A stretch of DNA of 64,000 nt from NCBI GenBank assembly GCA_963573385.1, contig CAUYLG010005263.1:86877-150876 (forward strand), given 5' to 3'. Source of the DNA: Cacajao melanocephalus (taxonomy: Eukaryota > Chordata > Mammalia > Primates > Pitheciidae). The notes under the pieces were generated by a model. The model had not been told where the DNA came from and did not search any database. It saw nothing but the letters and a program-made list of their open reading frames with translations. Position numbers and translations under genes: made by a program. Each line of letters opens with the position of its first letter. Within the stretch, counting starts at the first letter, position 1. Positions 13,691 through 27,435 of this stretch are shown here, piece by piece.

Positions 13691-14499
13691 AATGTCCAAT
13701 TACAATACAATAAAACTAAAAATAAAAACAAACAAAAAAGAGTTGTATCTTCTTGACTGTAGAATAGGGGAAGTTTAATAAAATATCATTTTAATATATA
13801 GTTACCATCCATTTATGGAGACGTCCAACTAAAGGTGGTAGGTTGAACATAAGCATTTCCTTTCAGTCCTTCCTGACCCTCCACTTTGAAAACATAAACC
13901 TACAAGGACAAAGAAAAAAGAGAAGAGGCAAAAGCATCACATGGTTAAAAATAAAATGCAGATGGATAAAGCAATCGAATGCAGCCAACCTGAAAAAGCG
14001 AAATCCTAAACTGAGAGTGAGAAAAGGGAAAACAACAACTTGATTTACTCCATAGAATCCTTAGTTTTCTCAGGCATTGGTGGTGCCAAGTAACTGTGGA
14101 TGTGGGAGGTGAAGTGGAGCTTAAAACAAAAAAAGAGGGCGAGTTGAAAGAATATGTAAGATGCAGGAAACTCCAAGGTTCTCTTCCTCCACGAGAGCTG
14201 TGGATGAGAGGTTTATTTTCTGAATAAGTGAAACATAGGCTCTCTGGGCTGGGAAACACCAGACACAGCAGAGGGCAAGGTTTCATACACAATGAGAAAA
14301 TTAAGTAAATGTTTCTGACACTGGTATTGGTCTAACAAAATAGCTTACTCACAGCACCCTACAGTGAAACCCACAGTCCACGAGCCTTTACCATGAAAGC
14401 AAAATTTCAGTCAGCCTCTTAGTGCCCTCCTCTTTAATAGGAGCAGAGTGTAAAGGATCACCAAACACTTAAGGACAGTATATGATATAAATGGCAGAA
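13691..14499. other. A-rich patch and unassigned sequence
   Basis: 13705-13740 is A-rich ('aaaaataaaaacaaacaaaa'), like the tail of an old retrotransposed copy, but the sequence before it matches nothing I recognise. Open stretches at 13843-14043 (+) and 13945-14292 (-) overlap on opposite strands and appear to be chance. Confidence 0.4.
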
Positions 14500-15835
14500 A
14501 TCAAAATAAACTGACTGGAACAATATAAAGGAAACAGAAAATATACAGGGAGAGTGAAACTAAAACCAATGAATATTATTAACACTGTTATAGATGTAAG
14601 ATAAGACATTACAATTGTAGAATTGGAATGAAAGGCTATATTTTAAGAGGAATTCAGAGGACAAAAAAACATGCAGAGGTTAAAATAGCAGAAATGAAAC
14701 CACAAAAGATGAGAGAGACTAAATGAAGAATCTCCTAGAAAATGAAGAAAAATGATTAAAAGTGAATGAGATAAAGTTAGACGACTAGTCTATAAGTTCC
14801 AATAGCTAAATAACAGGAACTCCAAAAGAGAGAATAGAAACAATGAAATGTAGAAAATCATTAAATAAATTATTCAAGGTAATTCTCCAGAATTGAATAC
14901 TATAAGTTTCCAGATAGAGTGAGCCTAGGCAGTGACCTAAAGATAGATTACTGCCATGCCAGGGAGTATTATTGTAAAATTTCAAACATATGGTAGATAA
15001 ATGAGGAGCCAAATGAATTGCAGACAGAAAAAAAAATTAAATGTCATAGAAGAAAGAAGCAGCAGACTGGCTTTAGACCACTCAACCCAATATTGGCCAG
15101 TAGAAAGTAAATGAACAATACTTTCAAAATTTTGAGGAAACATGATTTTTGATTTAGGGGTCTATGTACAGTGAACTCTCGATTAACCATAAAGATAGAA
15201 CAAATTCATGTTGTGTCAAATAAGGTCTTAAAAATTTACCTTACAAAAAGTTTTTGAAATTAGGGCTATATGTATCCTGCAAAACAAGTGAGGAAACCCC
15301 AAACAACGAGTACATGAGGTCCAGAAAACAAGTGATGTAACATAAGACATGGACAAATGCAGTCCCCAGAAAAAGGAGCAACTAAAGTTTCAAGATGAGT
15401 ACTTTTTAATATATACCAAATCTAGAAGGCAACCGGTACAAGCAAGTTAATCAAAAGGCTTTCAGAGAGTTTTCTTTAAACAGATGATATTGATTAAATA
15501 CCTAAGAAGTTTGAATAGATTGAGAGATTTTTTTCACTAGAGAAGAATTTGGATGTAAGATAGTGTTGTGTTTAGAAATCTAAGCAAATTTTTTTAAAGA
15601 TTATTATCTTCAGGAAAAATAAAGAACAAAGTAACACCAAGATATAAAAAATATACCTATATAAAAGTATAAGAGTAATTATACTACATGGTTCAACTGT
15701 GCGTAACATTTGCTCAGTCATCAGAATGTAAGTAACAGGTACTGATCTAGCAAAAATTATGACATTACCCTATTAGGATGAAGGGGGATGAAGAAGGTGC
15801 ATCCTTGAAGTGTATGGAACTAAGTATAAGTGGAC
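14500..15835 (+). repeat. Diverged interspersed repeat, family uncertain (copy 1)
   Basis: The segment resembles a long A-rich mammalian repeat that I associate with ancient L1M 5' regions, but I cannot name it firmly. Landmarks are 'ttattgtaaaatttcaaaca' (14968), 'ctttcaaaattttgaggaaa' (15121) and 'ggtcttaaaaatttacctta' (15223). The same landmarks in the same order occur at 54960-55680. It is interrupted by the Alu at 15836 and may continue to about 16400. Confidence 0.5.
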
Positions 15836-16141
15836 GCTTGGCCTGGTGCAGTGGCTCACACCTGTAATACCAGTGCTTTGGGAGGCCAAGGTGGGTGGTT
15901 CACCTGAAGTCGGGAGTTTGAGACCAGCTGGCTAACATGGTGAAACCCCATCTCTACTAAAAATGAAAAAATTAGCTGGATGTGGTGATCCTAGCCTATA
16001 GTCCCACCTACAGGGAAGGCTGAGGCAGGAGAATCACCTGAACCCAGGAGGTGGAGGTTGTAATGAACTGAGATCCCCGCCACTGCACTCCAGCCTGGGT
16101 GACAGAGTAAGACTCTGTCTCAAAAAAAAAAAAAAGAAAAA
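15836..16141 (+). mobile_element. Alu SINE, full length
   Basis: A complete dimeric Alu running from 'ggcctggtgcagtggctcac' through the mid A-rich linker and right monomer to an A-tail. It is flanked by an exact 14-bp target-site duplication, aagtataagtggac, at 15822-15835 and 16142-16155. The insertion splits the older repeat that starts near 14500. Internal A/B-box promoter sequence is mutated ('gtggttcacctgaagtcggg'). Confidence 0.97.
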
Positions 16142-16450
16142 AAGTATAAGTGGACCCATATAGTCCCAAACAGTGTTGTTCAAGGCTCATCTGTAGTATG
16201 TTATGCTAATTACTAAAGACATGAAGATAAATAGCAAAAGAACAAACTCTAAAGGATTTCAAGTGTTTCTGGTGAGTAGGAATTTGGGGAAAAGCATTGA
16301 CTGGAGGACTTGTTATTTTTCCTAGCATGAAACTACTTACTTTACTTAACTTGCCTTTAAACCATGTGTATGTTCAGTTTTAAAACATTAAAAGAATTTA
16401 CCAAGAGATTTGCTAATGCCAAATTTAAGACAAAGACTTTCCCTAATTTT
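16142..16450. other. Between two Alus; probable end of repeat copy 1
   Basis: It opens with the right copy of the Alu target duplication (16142-16155). The rest is AT-rich and ends 'gttttaaaacattaaaagaa', which may be the 3' end of the diverged repeat that begins near 14500. No gene is seen. Confidence 0.4.
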
Positions 16451-16742
16451 CTTTTTTTTTCTTTTTTTTAAGACAGAGTCTCACTTTGTAGCCAAGCCTG
16501 GAGCGCAGTGGCGCGATTTTGGCTCACTGCAACCTCTGCTTCCTGGGTTCAAGGGATTCTCCTGCCTCAGTCTCCCAAGTGGTTGGGATTGCAGGCACGC
16601 TCAGCTAATTTTTGCATTTTTGGTAGAGATGGAGTTTCACCATGTTGGCCAGGCTGGAGTTAAACTCCTGACCTAAAGACATCCATCTACCTTGGCCTCC
16701 CAAAGTGCTGGGATTACAGGCATGAGCCACAGTGCCCAGCCC
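16451..16742 (-). mobile_element. Alu SINE, full length, antisense
   Basis: It begins with the reversed A-tail (T-runs at 16451-16470, broken by C), then 'gacagagtctcactttgtag'. It runs through both monomers to 'gagccacagtgcccagcccc'. Many CpG sites have decayed, indicating an old Alu. No clear target duplication is visible. The short 'ccaaattt' on both sides (16420 and 16742) is too far from the tail on the left to be convincing. Confidence 0.96.
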
Positions 16743-17159
16743 CAAATTTGCTTTAAAATCTTAAATGTGTTTGAATTTGGCAATAAATTTTGTATTTGAT
16801 TTCTACATTGTCATGTGTTGCCTTAAATTTTGTTTTAGTGATTTTAATAATAGATGCTTGTCATCACTGCTAAGGTTACTTGATTAATAATGAAGTTATG
16901 CTCCTTTAAAAGGGAAAATGTTTTTTGTCAGTTATAACTACAAATGTTAATGTATAGTCATGTAGTCATTTAGGCTTTTTATTAAAATCTAGAAATAATA
17001 ACATTATCACATGAAAATAAATGTCATAAATCATCAATTTGAAGCCACAGATATAATCAATTTTTCAAGACTTTAGATATAAGCATAATTGGATGTATCA
17101 AATCATTCCAGATGTAGAGTTCAAGAGTTCTAATTTCTTTTTTAAAAGGATAGCTTATT
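16743..17159. other. AT-rich spacer between Alus
   Basis: AT-rich sequence with no recognised gene or repeat. Confidence 0.5.
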
Positions 17160-17464
<305 letters not shown>

Positions 17465-18104
17465 AATACCAACATAAGCAATGAGTGTCTGTGAAAAACA
17501 GTTAAAATTTATTAGACACTGTGAAAAAGGCTTTAATAAAACGCTGTGTTATTTAATATATATGTTGATATAATTTAATTTTCATTCATATAATTGAGAA
17601 AATACAGCTTTAAGTAACCTAAGACATCAAAATGTACCTCACTAATCAAACAGTGGCTATGCCTTTCTTTTAGAGATAGAAGTCTATACAGCAATAAGAG
17701 GTCAAGTTTGCTCATTATCACCTTCTTCATGAGTCTCCTGCCTAAAGTATCAGTTAACTGTGATATTTAATATTGTTTTGACACAGTCCCTATAGGTAAA
17801 TAAAGGCTCTCAGCAAATTAATATGATCCTTATGTAATGTAATTCATTTATATATCTTTTCTCTAAAAAACTCAAAGCCCTTTTTCTATGGCCATTTATA
17901 CCAAAATGCTTTGAATGACCTAAATAGACACCAGTCTTAGGTAAACCTGGTATCTTGTTTTTGTTATGTTGCTTAACCCTGAGAATGAAACTTTTAAAAG
18001 CTAAGACTGAGGAATTGATGTGAATTTATCAATATAATGAAAGTGGGACTTAACCAACTCAAATGATTTTTCTTTATTTAGATTCTCAGCCTGATTATAC
18101 CTAT
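17465..18104. other. AT-rich sequence, nothing recognised
   Basis: Single-copy-looking AT-rich sequence with no supported gene or repeat. Confidence 0.5.
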
Positions 18105-18185
18105 ATTTTGATACATTCATTCAACAGATTTATCAACTGCTTGCTATGTGAAAAATGCCATTCTAAGTACTAGTGATAGTCTGAT
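18105..18185 (-). repeat. L2 3'-end fragment, antisense
   Basis: The plus strand reads 'tacattcattcaacagattt' followed by 'tgctatgtgaaaaatgccat', the reverse complement of the conserved L2 terminus (the sense ends with a 'gtgctcaataaat'-like motif). A short relic directly upstream of a MIR. Confidence 0.55.
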
Positions 18186-18214
18186 TGGTAAGTTTCATTA
18201 CTTGGAGAAAAATG

Positions 18215-18425
18215 AAGTAATTGTTTATTGAATGACCAATGTATACTAGGCATTTTTATGTATAATCTCTATGTATGCAGCATCTAATTTAACATAATCC
18301 ATATATATGTAATATAAATATAATTTAATCTGTATGAATCTCTATGAGGTAGGTATTATCATCCCTGCTTTAAAAAGAAGGAAGCTTTTACTCAATAATG
18401 TTAACTTGCCTAATAAATACTAAGC
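18215..18425 (-). repeat. MIR SINE
   Basis: Reverse-complement MIR landmarks: 'gtatactaggcatttttatg', 'ctatgaggtaggtattatca' and 'ttaacttgcctaataaatac'. An AT-rich expansion near 18300-18330 separates the two halves. Confidence 0.7.
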
Positions 18426-19349
18426 TTTTGTGTGTATTACAACGCTATATATAAGAAATTATTGGGTTTTTTTCCCAATGTATGTTTTAGCTGAGTCCAT
18501 GTGTCTTATATGTCAATAGTTTAGGAACTACTTAGAAAACAATTAGATTATCAGGGGCAAAACACCAAAATGCATAAACATCAGAGCTGCAATGCAGTGA
18601 CAGTTTGTATACTAATTATGATCTCTTCCTTGTGTTCAGTTCAATTGTGTTGCAAGTGAATGACCTAATAAGACTGAGATTTTGGAGGTTACTTACCATA
18701 AGATCTTAAGGAGATGATAATGATCCTTTATGGTGATTATATAGAAATTCTTGAAATGAAGTAGGCCTTTAGGGATTGAAAGAATGAAAACAAAAAGGAT
18801 GGATGTTTTTTAACTGAGGGTAGAATAAATTACTCTCTAAGGGGAATGACATCACTTGGATAAGATTACCCAGATGATTAAAGGCTTGGAAAATGTCCCA
18901 TTGAGAAAAGTCTAAACCATCCGAGATAGCTTAGTGTAAAGAATGGAAACTGAGAGATTATGTATTAATGAATAGTTTTTTAGTTTACAGAGGGGCATCA
19001 TTTAGAGGAATTTTCTGTCTAAATGGAAATCTGTGCATAAAGAATTAACTGATGATACAGCAAAGGAAACTTTTGCTAAATATTTTTGAGGTCGTTAAAA
19101 ACTGAATTAACTACTAAGCAATGTTGCAGGCTATCTTTAAAGGAGACTGTTAGAAACACATACTTCTTCAGCCATCTGGAATAGTTTCTCTGTGATACTA
19201 TAGAACATCATGTGATGGGGAATAAATCAGGATTCCCCTTAAATACCCTTCCAGCTTTCTAATTTGAGGCTCAATATGAACTTTCACTTTGCTCTCTATT
19301 GTGTAAGGATACCAGATTTAGAGGAGACTGTCAGCAGTCCCCTGGGTCC
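18426..19349. other. AT-rich sequence, nothing recognised
   Basis: No recognised gene or interspersed repeat. Confidence 0.45.
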
Positions 19350-19506
19350 TTACTGCTCATAGTATGGTTCACAGGCAGCAGCAGTATCTGGGAGTTCATT
19401 AGATATGTAGGGTGGCAGACCCACTGCAGACCTCCTGAGTTAGAACCTGTCCTTTAAAAAGATCCCCAGGTGGTGCATATATGCACTGAGGTTTGGGGAG
19501 CACCAG
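19350..19506. mobile_element. MER5A-like hAT MITE
   Basis: It resembles the MER5A family of non-autonomous hAT-Charlie elements: 'ctcatagtatggttcacagg', 'cagcagtatctgggagttca', then 'ctcctgagttagaacctgtc' and 'gatccccaggtggtgcatat'. It ends near 'ggtttggggagcacc'. Terminal repeats are degraded and the 8-bp target duplication is not visible. Mobile only through a transposase supplied elsewhere, and long dead. Confidence 0.65.
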
Positions 19507-21489
19507 TCTAGTCCATTCTCTCCATTCACTAGAATATGCTGTCCTTGCCTTTTTCCTAAGCAGATTTCTTTTCATATTGTTCCAAAGTTAACACGGAAAA
19601 AAAAAAATTCTCCCTTGACTCCAGTGATTATATTGATGGGTATACATTGATTTTTATTGCCAAGTTTCTATTTTATGGGAAAGCTATTCTCCAAAAAATC
19701 AAAATTGGAAGACTCAATGATGTCTCAAATGTTGTCTCACTCAGAGGCATTAAAAATAAATAAATAAATAACCTGGCCACCAGGCTTTCCACAAGAAAAA
19801 GGAATAATTAAACATTGTACCAGAGATCTGCTATAATGGTTTCTATTTCATAGAAAACTAAAGGTAGTTTTTGTCTCTTGTTCTCTCTGTTTCTGCTCAA
19901 ATATCCGTCCTGCTCTCTCGCTCTCTCTCTCTTCCTGTCTTTGTGTGTGTGTGCGCACATGCACAGATGTGTGTTTGTACAACCGAAAACCTTGGAAATT
20001 TTTGTTGTTTTAACTTCAGCATCCTTACCTTATTTAAATCAAGATGTAAATAAAACTCTTTTGTTTTGAAGACCAATAGGAATTAAATCCGAGAAGGAAA
20101 GCTTTGTAAAATATGGTGCAGGTCAACCACAAACCTTTCAAAGGGCACCACTGTTGAGACAACACGGAAGTGGAGAGAACAATTGAACGTTAGAATGTCA
20201 AGTGAGAGCTGACTGCTAAGGGCATGGGGAGTCTCACAGTGACTCCTGGGTTTGAGCTTTTGTGAAGATAACAAAAGTTGCCTCTTGATTTTAATTTTTC
20301 TAATCAGCCTTCCCAAATTTATTATGGAAAATTATTTTAAGTGTTTATACTTTCCACCTCTTCTCTGTATGATCTGTGTAAGGTAAAATTACTTTACGTG
20401 ACATTATACCCTGTCTGCCTTCCTCCTTATTTGTCCCAGTGCCCTTACAAGGAGAGAAGCATTGGGCTGAAGAAAAATGAAATATTTGATGGTAAGCGTT
20501 ATTCTAAAGACAACAAGTAATGCAGTTTAAAATATGGAACATTCTCCCTAAACTAATTTAGAAAATGATTACCACAATAGTGGCCAAGTTAACGCAAACT
20601 CATTTGTGCCACTTTGTTTTGTCTGAATGAAACATGAACTCTTTGGAAGGGGAAGCCTGTTGTAACTTTAAAGTGTTTAAATTTTTCATTTAAATAACTA
20701 CAGCTTTATTTTAAGTATTTCTTTTTCTACAAATGACCTTTCAGTTTACAAACTAACAGATAAGAAATACCTCCCATACGATGCTGTGAATTTGTCTGGT
20801 GCTTCTGCAGTAATTAGTGAGATTTCTGGATGAATTATGCCATTTAACATCTGTTATTAACTATAACCACATTTATTGCCTCATAACAATATCATTACAA
20901 AGGAAAGCTGTGCAGATGAGAAGCATTTCTTTGTAAACCCTAATAAGTGTACAATGTGTATGTAAATATTTACTTTTCCACAATTCTCTCACTGTTTAAT
21001 TGTGACTCTGTGTTTAGCCATTTTAATTAGGTTGAATTTCCAGCCCTTTGGCATTTAGATATTTAAGTTTAATGCTCTGTTGATGAAATTTTCTTGCTTT
21101 TAATCTATATTACATATCACAGAAGCTCTGTCTGTGCCACATCAAAGCTTTTAAAAAGGAATTAGGTAAAAGGAAGGCTAGCAGGGCAATCAGAATCCCT
21201 TCTGGGGGAAGTGGGGGCATTGCCGATTTCAGTGACCTGCCAAAGTATTTTTTAAGTTATTAGGCTACTAGTCAAAAAATGGAAAATGTGCAAAGCTTAA
21301 CATTAGTATTTTTATGAACAACAAATAAAGAACAGCCATGTTCTTTATTTTTCTTGTGTTCTTAGGTAGAAAAGCAATAACTAAATAGAAAGGACTGGTG
21401 CTTTGGTCATCTGGCTAGGAGGAATACAGAAGCAAACTATGGGATTAAAAAGAACTTCAACTTTAAGCACTGGAGATTTCTACTGTAGG
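19507..21489. other. 2 kb largely repeat-free, AT-rich sequence
   Basis: Only simple repeats are seen: (AAAT)n at 19751-19771 and a CT-then-GT tract at 19911-19975, which opens two overlapping frames by chance. From about 20460 to 21350 the sequence is AT-rich, with many homeodomain-like TAAT and ATTA cores, and no recognisable transposon. This resembles developmental enhancer sequence in composition only. Confidence 0.45.
19911..19975. repeat. CT/GT microsatellite
   Basis: A pyrimidine tract with CTCT units passes directly into GT units ('ttgtgtgtgtgtgcgcacat'). A compound dinucleotide repeat of this type is length-variable and can adopt non-B structure. Confidence 0.8.
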
Positions 21490-21695
21490 AAGAAATACTC
21501 AAACACTTTACATATATTTGCTCTCTTCATGCTCATGAAGATATGAGTTCTAGCATCACCATCGTCCATTTTTCAGATGAGGAAAGAGGCACAGAAAGGT
21601 TAAGTAACTTGCTCAAAGTCTCGCAGCTAATGAGTTGCAGAGCCAGTATTCAATCCTGGAGTATCTGGCTCCAGAGTCTGTGCTCATAAACCCTT
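21490..21695 (-). repeat. MIR SINE, nearly complete
   Basis: Long reverse-complement MIR match: 'catttttcagatgaggaaag', 'ggttaagtaacttgctcaaa', 'cgcagctaatgagttgcaga' and 'atctggctccagagtctgtg'. It covers the CORE region and the tRNA-derived side of the SINE. Confidence 0.9.
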
Positions 21696-21734
21696 CTCTC
21701 TTTTGTCTTTCCTGCTGACCATGTCAATAGCTCA

Positions 21735-21875
21735 TATTACTTATTAAATCATTGCTGTGTGTCATGCTCTGTGTAAAGGCCATTTTATACATATCTCATT
21801 AAATACTCATAACAACACTAAGATGGGTATAGTTTTGCTCATTTTATAGGTAGGAGGACTACAGTGGTTAACTAG
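21735..21875 (-). repeat. MIR SINE, second copy
   Basis: A second reverse-complement MIR follows about 40 bp after the first: 'tgctgtgtgtcatgctctgt', 'atatctcattaaatactcat' and 'ctcattttataggtaggagg'. It covers the 3' half of the element. Same orientation as its neighbour, but an independent insertion since the same consensus region recurs. Confidence 0.75.
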
Positions 21876-23122
<1,247 letters not shown>

Positions 23123-23289
23123 CCTCAATTCTTGATCATTGTTGATAGCATTCTGAGTCTTTAAGGGCCTTTGCATCCTCTCTCTTTTGGGGAAAGAGTG
23201 CAAAAAGGATCTTCAGCAAAAAATACTAGGTTTTGATAATTGTTTACTTGACGGAGCAAGTGGGAATATATAAGTACTGAGACTAGCTT

Positions 23290-23735
23290 TGTCATAAAGA
23301 CCCCAACCCAGGTGCCACTGAAGGAATTAAGAAACAGACACACAGATAAGAGTACAAAGTGGGACTATCAAGGGGTAACAGCCTTCCGAGCTGAGAGCCT
23401 CAGGGAGCTAACAGCCTTTCGAGCTGAGAGTCTCGAGCAGACTCTGACCCACGTATTTATTTTCTCTGAATAGGTGATCATTATTAATAAGCGGGCGTTC
23501 TGTGTTTCCTCATAGAACCAAGATAAACTAGGCAGACAGCTGATGCCTGCTTACCACTGATCACGGACAAACTAGAAAGCTTTCTCCACGAGGGAGCCAC
23601 GGGGGCAGGGTCACATATTCCGTGTTTAAAGAACTAGTTTAACTGGTTTGTGATATGCACATACTATCTACTACTTTAGAATATTCTGAGGAGTTTCCTG
23701 CTTCTGGGGCCCGCTCAGTTTTCCTTGCCATCACT
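23290..23735 (-). mobile_element. Solo LTR, probably class II (ERVK-like), antisense
   Basis: On the minus strand this has LTR organisation. A GC-moderate U3 contains 'cccgtggctccctcgtggag', then AATAAA at 23456-23461, followed by an R/U5-like part with a 33-bp tandem duplication (23376-23408 and 23409-23440). It ends near 'ggcacctgggttggggtctt', with a possible CA terminus at 23290. I recall similar sequence in MER9-type LTRs but cannot confirm the family. No gag, pol or env is attached, and the right end near 23735 is approximate. Its effect on nearby transcription is unknown. Confidence 0.55.
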
Positions 23736-25671
23736 CTCAGTAAACAATATAGTCCATCATATACTCAGCATATAAGGTGGTCAGAAACAATTGCGCATTT
23801 ACATACCTAGAAGAAATGTCAGGAGAGCAAGCTTGTGTTGGCAAGGAAGAATATGTCTTGATTTGCTTGTAGTAAGTTTAATGGGTCCTAAATTGTGTGA
23901 TTTTTCTTCCCAAACTACCTACATGGATCTTCTCACCTAGTCTAACATCCTTATGCTGATATTCTGGTGCCACACATTAAGGAATAGCTGTGATTGGTGT
24001 CACCTGGGCCAGACAGCTGTTGATCGCCAGAAAGGTCGTTATAGTACTCAATTTGATGTGGAGCTTCAAACATTAGCCTCTTAGCTGAAGTATCTTTAAT
24101 CTTTGTGAATCATTAAAATTCAAGGCCAATCTATAAAATTAGCTTCTATTACATCACAGTTGTACTTTTATTAAGTTGGAAAGCCTCATAACTGTCTTCT
24201 GCCAGAATCTCAGCTGTTAAGAGGAAAATTTAAACCTTCCAATTTCTTCTCCCTTCTACCATTCACTCAGGCCATCCATGATCATAATATTGATTTCATG
24301 ACTTCATTTCCTCTTCTGAACAGATATCGTCTTAACAGGGCTCTCTTTGGCCATCACTAGTACTGATGCTTATATTTATATAGCTCTATTAAAATATTAG
24401 ATTGATGTTTTCATTGTCCTGGATTCACAAAGCATCATCCAGAAGAAGCAATCTAACAGGAGTGGTAATGTCCCAATTTTTAAAATCAAAATCTTAAAGT
24501 TCAGCTGAAACCCAATGGCCCCATAAGACCACTTATGTGTGGCATAACCAGAACTGAAATTGGTTTTCTGATCCCTAGACTGATGATTTTTTTTTTTCGT
24601 GTTGCCACTTTCGGACTCAACTCCGAAGCTCAAGAACCATTAAGACTATAAAAACAATGACAGTCTTATCTCTCTCTGGAAGAAGATGCACAATTCCCAA
24701 ATTAACTCAGATGTAATGTATGAAGACTTTTACTCATCTTCAAGGGAAGAAAGTTTTTACATTTAACCCAGAGAGATTGAAAAGCACTAGACTTTGCTAA
24801 CAGCTCTTCATAACTTCTATACAAATCATGTGAGCCTATTTCTAAGAATACTTATACCGGGCTGTCATACTTGATTTCCTCCTCTCAGCAGTAGAGTGGC
24901 TTTCTTTTATAATCCTCAAATCACTTTGCTTCCCACTCTTAAAAGTCAGGAGCAGGGCTGTGGTCCCACAAAGTAACTAGTGGTTGAGAAACACAAGGCA
25001 GTGCTGCAGTACTTCCCCCAGTTTTAGGAATACTAGTCTTGGTCCTAGGAGTCTCCTTAACCTGCAAATTTCATTTAAGACTGGCTGACATTGTTAATTT
25101 AACCTCCTTCTTCTTATCCAGTATGGCAACTTCATGAAACAACATCAAATTCCAGGGACTTGGCAGTGTGATGATCTTTATAAAGATGAGTTGTTGACAA
25201 ATGCAGTAGGTTTCCTTCATCCTTATCAAACAAGACCTAGGCTGGATCTCCTATAGCTAACGTGTTGACACTCTAATGCAAAGCACTCTGGTGAGTACTT
25301 CTGACACAGCAATCAGAAAAACAAATTATCCCGAGTAGTCCCTCTTTAGTAGCAGGTAAGAATATAAAAATACATTTGCTTTTTCCCAGTGGTTAATTTT
25401 CTGTTCCTCTAGAGATCAATATCTATTTACATTTACTTACCTAAGGAGAGAAGGACTAGAAATTTTTTAGAGGACGAGATTAGAGGTCAGGAAATTATTC
25501 AGTTGCATTCAGAAACTTCTAAGAAAAGCTTGAAACAGTTGACATGTTGAAGGCAAACTCAATGGCTCAAATAAGATAAATCTTATTCTGACTGATCAAT
25601 ATGAAGGAAAAACTATGAGCTTTGACAAAGTCATTGATAAAAAGTATTCTGAAGCTGAAAATTTGGACCTG
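23736..25671. other. Unassigned sequence
   Basis: No recognised gene. Part of 23736-24060 could still belong to a retroviral element next to the LTR, but I see no motif proving it. The rest appears single-copy. Confidence 0.4.
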
Positions 25672-26175
25672 TCATTCTCCTCCTAAAAGTTTTCCGTATC
25701 TTTCTGTCACCTATAGGATAAAACCTAAACTCTTTAACATCGTTTTCATAATCTAGGCTTCACCCATCTGTTCACTTGCATCTCTTGTCATCAAATCTCC
25801 CCACTCTACTGCATTCAAGAATTTACAATTCTCTGAATACTCTGTGTGTGGGCCTCTGGGTGCTTGCTTATGGGATACCTTTTGCCTGGAATGACTCATT
25901 GCCTTGCTCAACTGGAAAACACCTACTCTTCTTTGTAAATGCAACTCAAATGACACCTGCTTAATGAAGTCTTTCCTGCCGTGGCCAGCTGACATAGAGG
26001 ATCCAAGGTAGGTTATACACAACTCTACCCTGATCATTATCATCATCCTCTATTAGATATGTCTCTTTCCTGGCTGTCTTTATTCCAGAATGCAACTTCC
26101 TTATGAGCAGGCATCATATGAGAGAATAAATGATTGTGTCCTATTCCCAAAATGCTTTGCTCTGTATACAAACTC
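25672..26175 (+). repeat. L2 LINE 3' end, sense
   Basis: Follows the L2 3' consensus. Landmarks are 'taggataaaacctaaactct', 'cataatctaggcttcaccca', 'gataccttttgcctggaatg', 'caactcaaatgacacctgct' and 'tgaagtctttcctgccgtgg', then the 'ccttatgagcaggcatcata' region. The frames at 25753-26046 (-) and 25776-25964 (+) lie inside it and are not genes. Confidence 0.8.
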
Positions 26176-27435
26176 CCAAAGGCCGGAAAGTATAGGTAAC
26201 CAATGACTCTCACGTGCACTTTTGCTTCAGTAAAATGTTTACTGTCTTCACTGAGTCTTTGCTTTTTGAGGTGAACTTCAACTGAAGACTTAGATTAAAA
26301 CCAAAGCAGGTCATGAACTGTTGTGGTTGTTCTCTTACACTTTGCCTACACTTCCTATGACACTGCTACCTCTGTTCCTCCTTTTCCATGCCAACTCTTC
26401 CCCAGAGTGAGAACAGTTGAAAATGTCTTTGTAACCTCAGAGTAACGGTCAAAGACAGCTAAGATTTCATAGTCCCTCAACATAATGACAAAAAACACAC
26501 AGGTAAAAGCATGCTTTATAGACACATAAACTTTAAATAAACTTTAAATATTCTTCTATTCACTTCCCTCCTTCTCCTTGCATTTTTGGAATTAGTCGAA
26601 ATTCCTTTTGAGATTACCTTGATCTTTAAGTCCTTAAACACATCTAAAACTTGTGTTGCTTCATCTGGTGCAGTTTCTTTTTCATATTATAAGAATCAAC
26701 TAAATTTTCAAGAGTCCAGAATGTTGCAGCTGAAGCACTTTCATATTTGAAAAAAGCATAATCAAAATTCTTTCCCCATATGCTACCTTCTCAGCAGGAC
26801 TATTTTTTCACCCTCAGAAATGTATAGTGTCAGAATTCTTCAAATAAGTTGAGTTGAGAATCAAACTCAGAATGATCCTGTAGCTACATTCCAGAGGGAA
26901 TGCCTCTTGCCCAGGTCCCTGGACTCTCCCATTTCCAATTCTGTGCTATAGACCTGGAACAAGCTTAACCACTGTTCAAAAAGGATACATGTTTCTATTT
27001 TCATCCAATTCAACATGTGGTCTAAGATGCATATCCGAAAGCATAGTTTAAAAAATTTTTTTTGGTCTTATGATATTTTTAAATTTTCTTGAGACCATCT
27101 GGAAACAGGTTTCCCTTTAACAATGTCTTTCTCCACATTTCTCTAGTTATTGCTTCCTTTCTGTCTGTCCTTCCACTATTTCTAGGTTGTGGTTGGAAAG
27201 ACATTTTTTTCTTTTATACTTACATTTGGTGAACTCTTCCTCAGGTTACACAAGGTGCGGGTGAGTGTGGAGGTAGCTTTCACTTACTTCCTCAGCCCTG
27301 ACCCCTCCAACTCACACATCCTAGGTTTCTCTTCTTTCTAAGTACCTCTTCTCAGTTTCTTCCAGAACAGCCTGGGTTCCTATCTGCTCCACCTTGATAA
27401 CTTGAACCTTTGATGCATCATGTGGAATAAGCAGT
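26176..27435. other. Unassigned sequence
   Basis: No recognised gene or repeat. A 12-bp tandem pair of 'aaactttaaata' lies at 26529-26552. Confidence 0.4.

Noticed and set aside
13945..14292. 115-codon minus-strand frame with a Cys/Pro/Ser-rich start
   Set aside because: No recognisable domain, no promoter or splice support, and it overlaps an opposite frame.
16418..16750. 'ccaaattt' on both sides as target duplication of the 16451 Alu
   Set aside because: The left copy is about 25 bp away from the T-run, so it cannot be the insertion flank.
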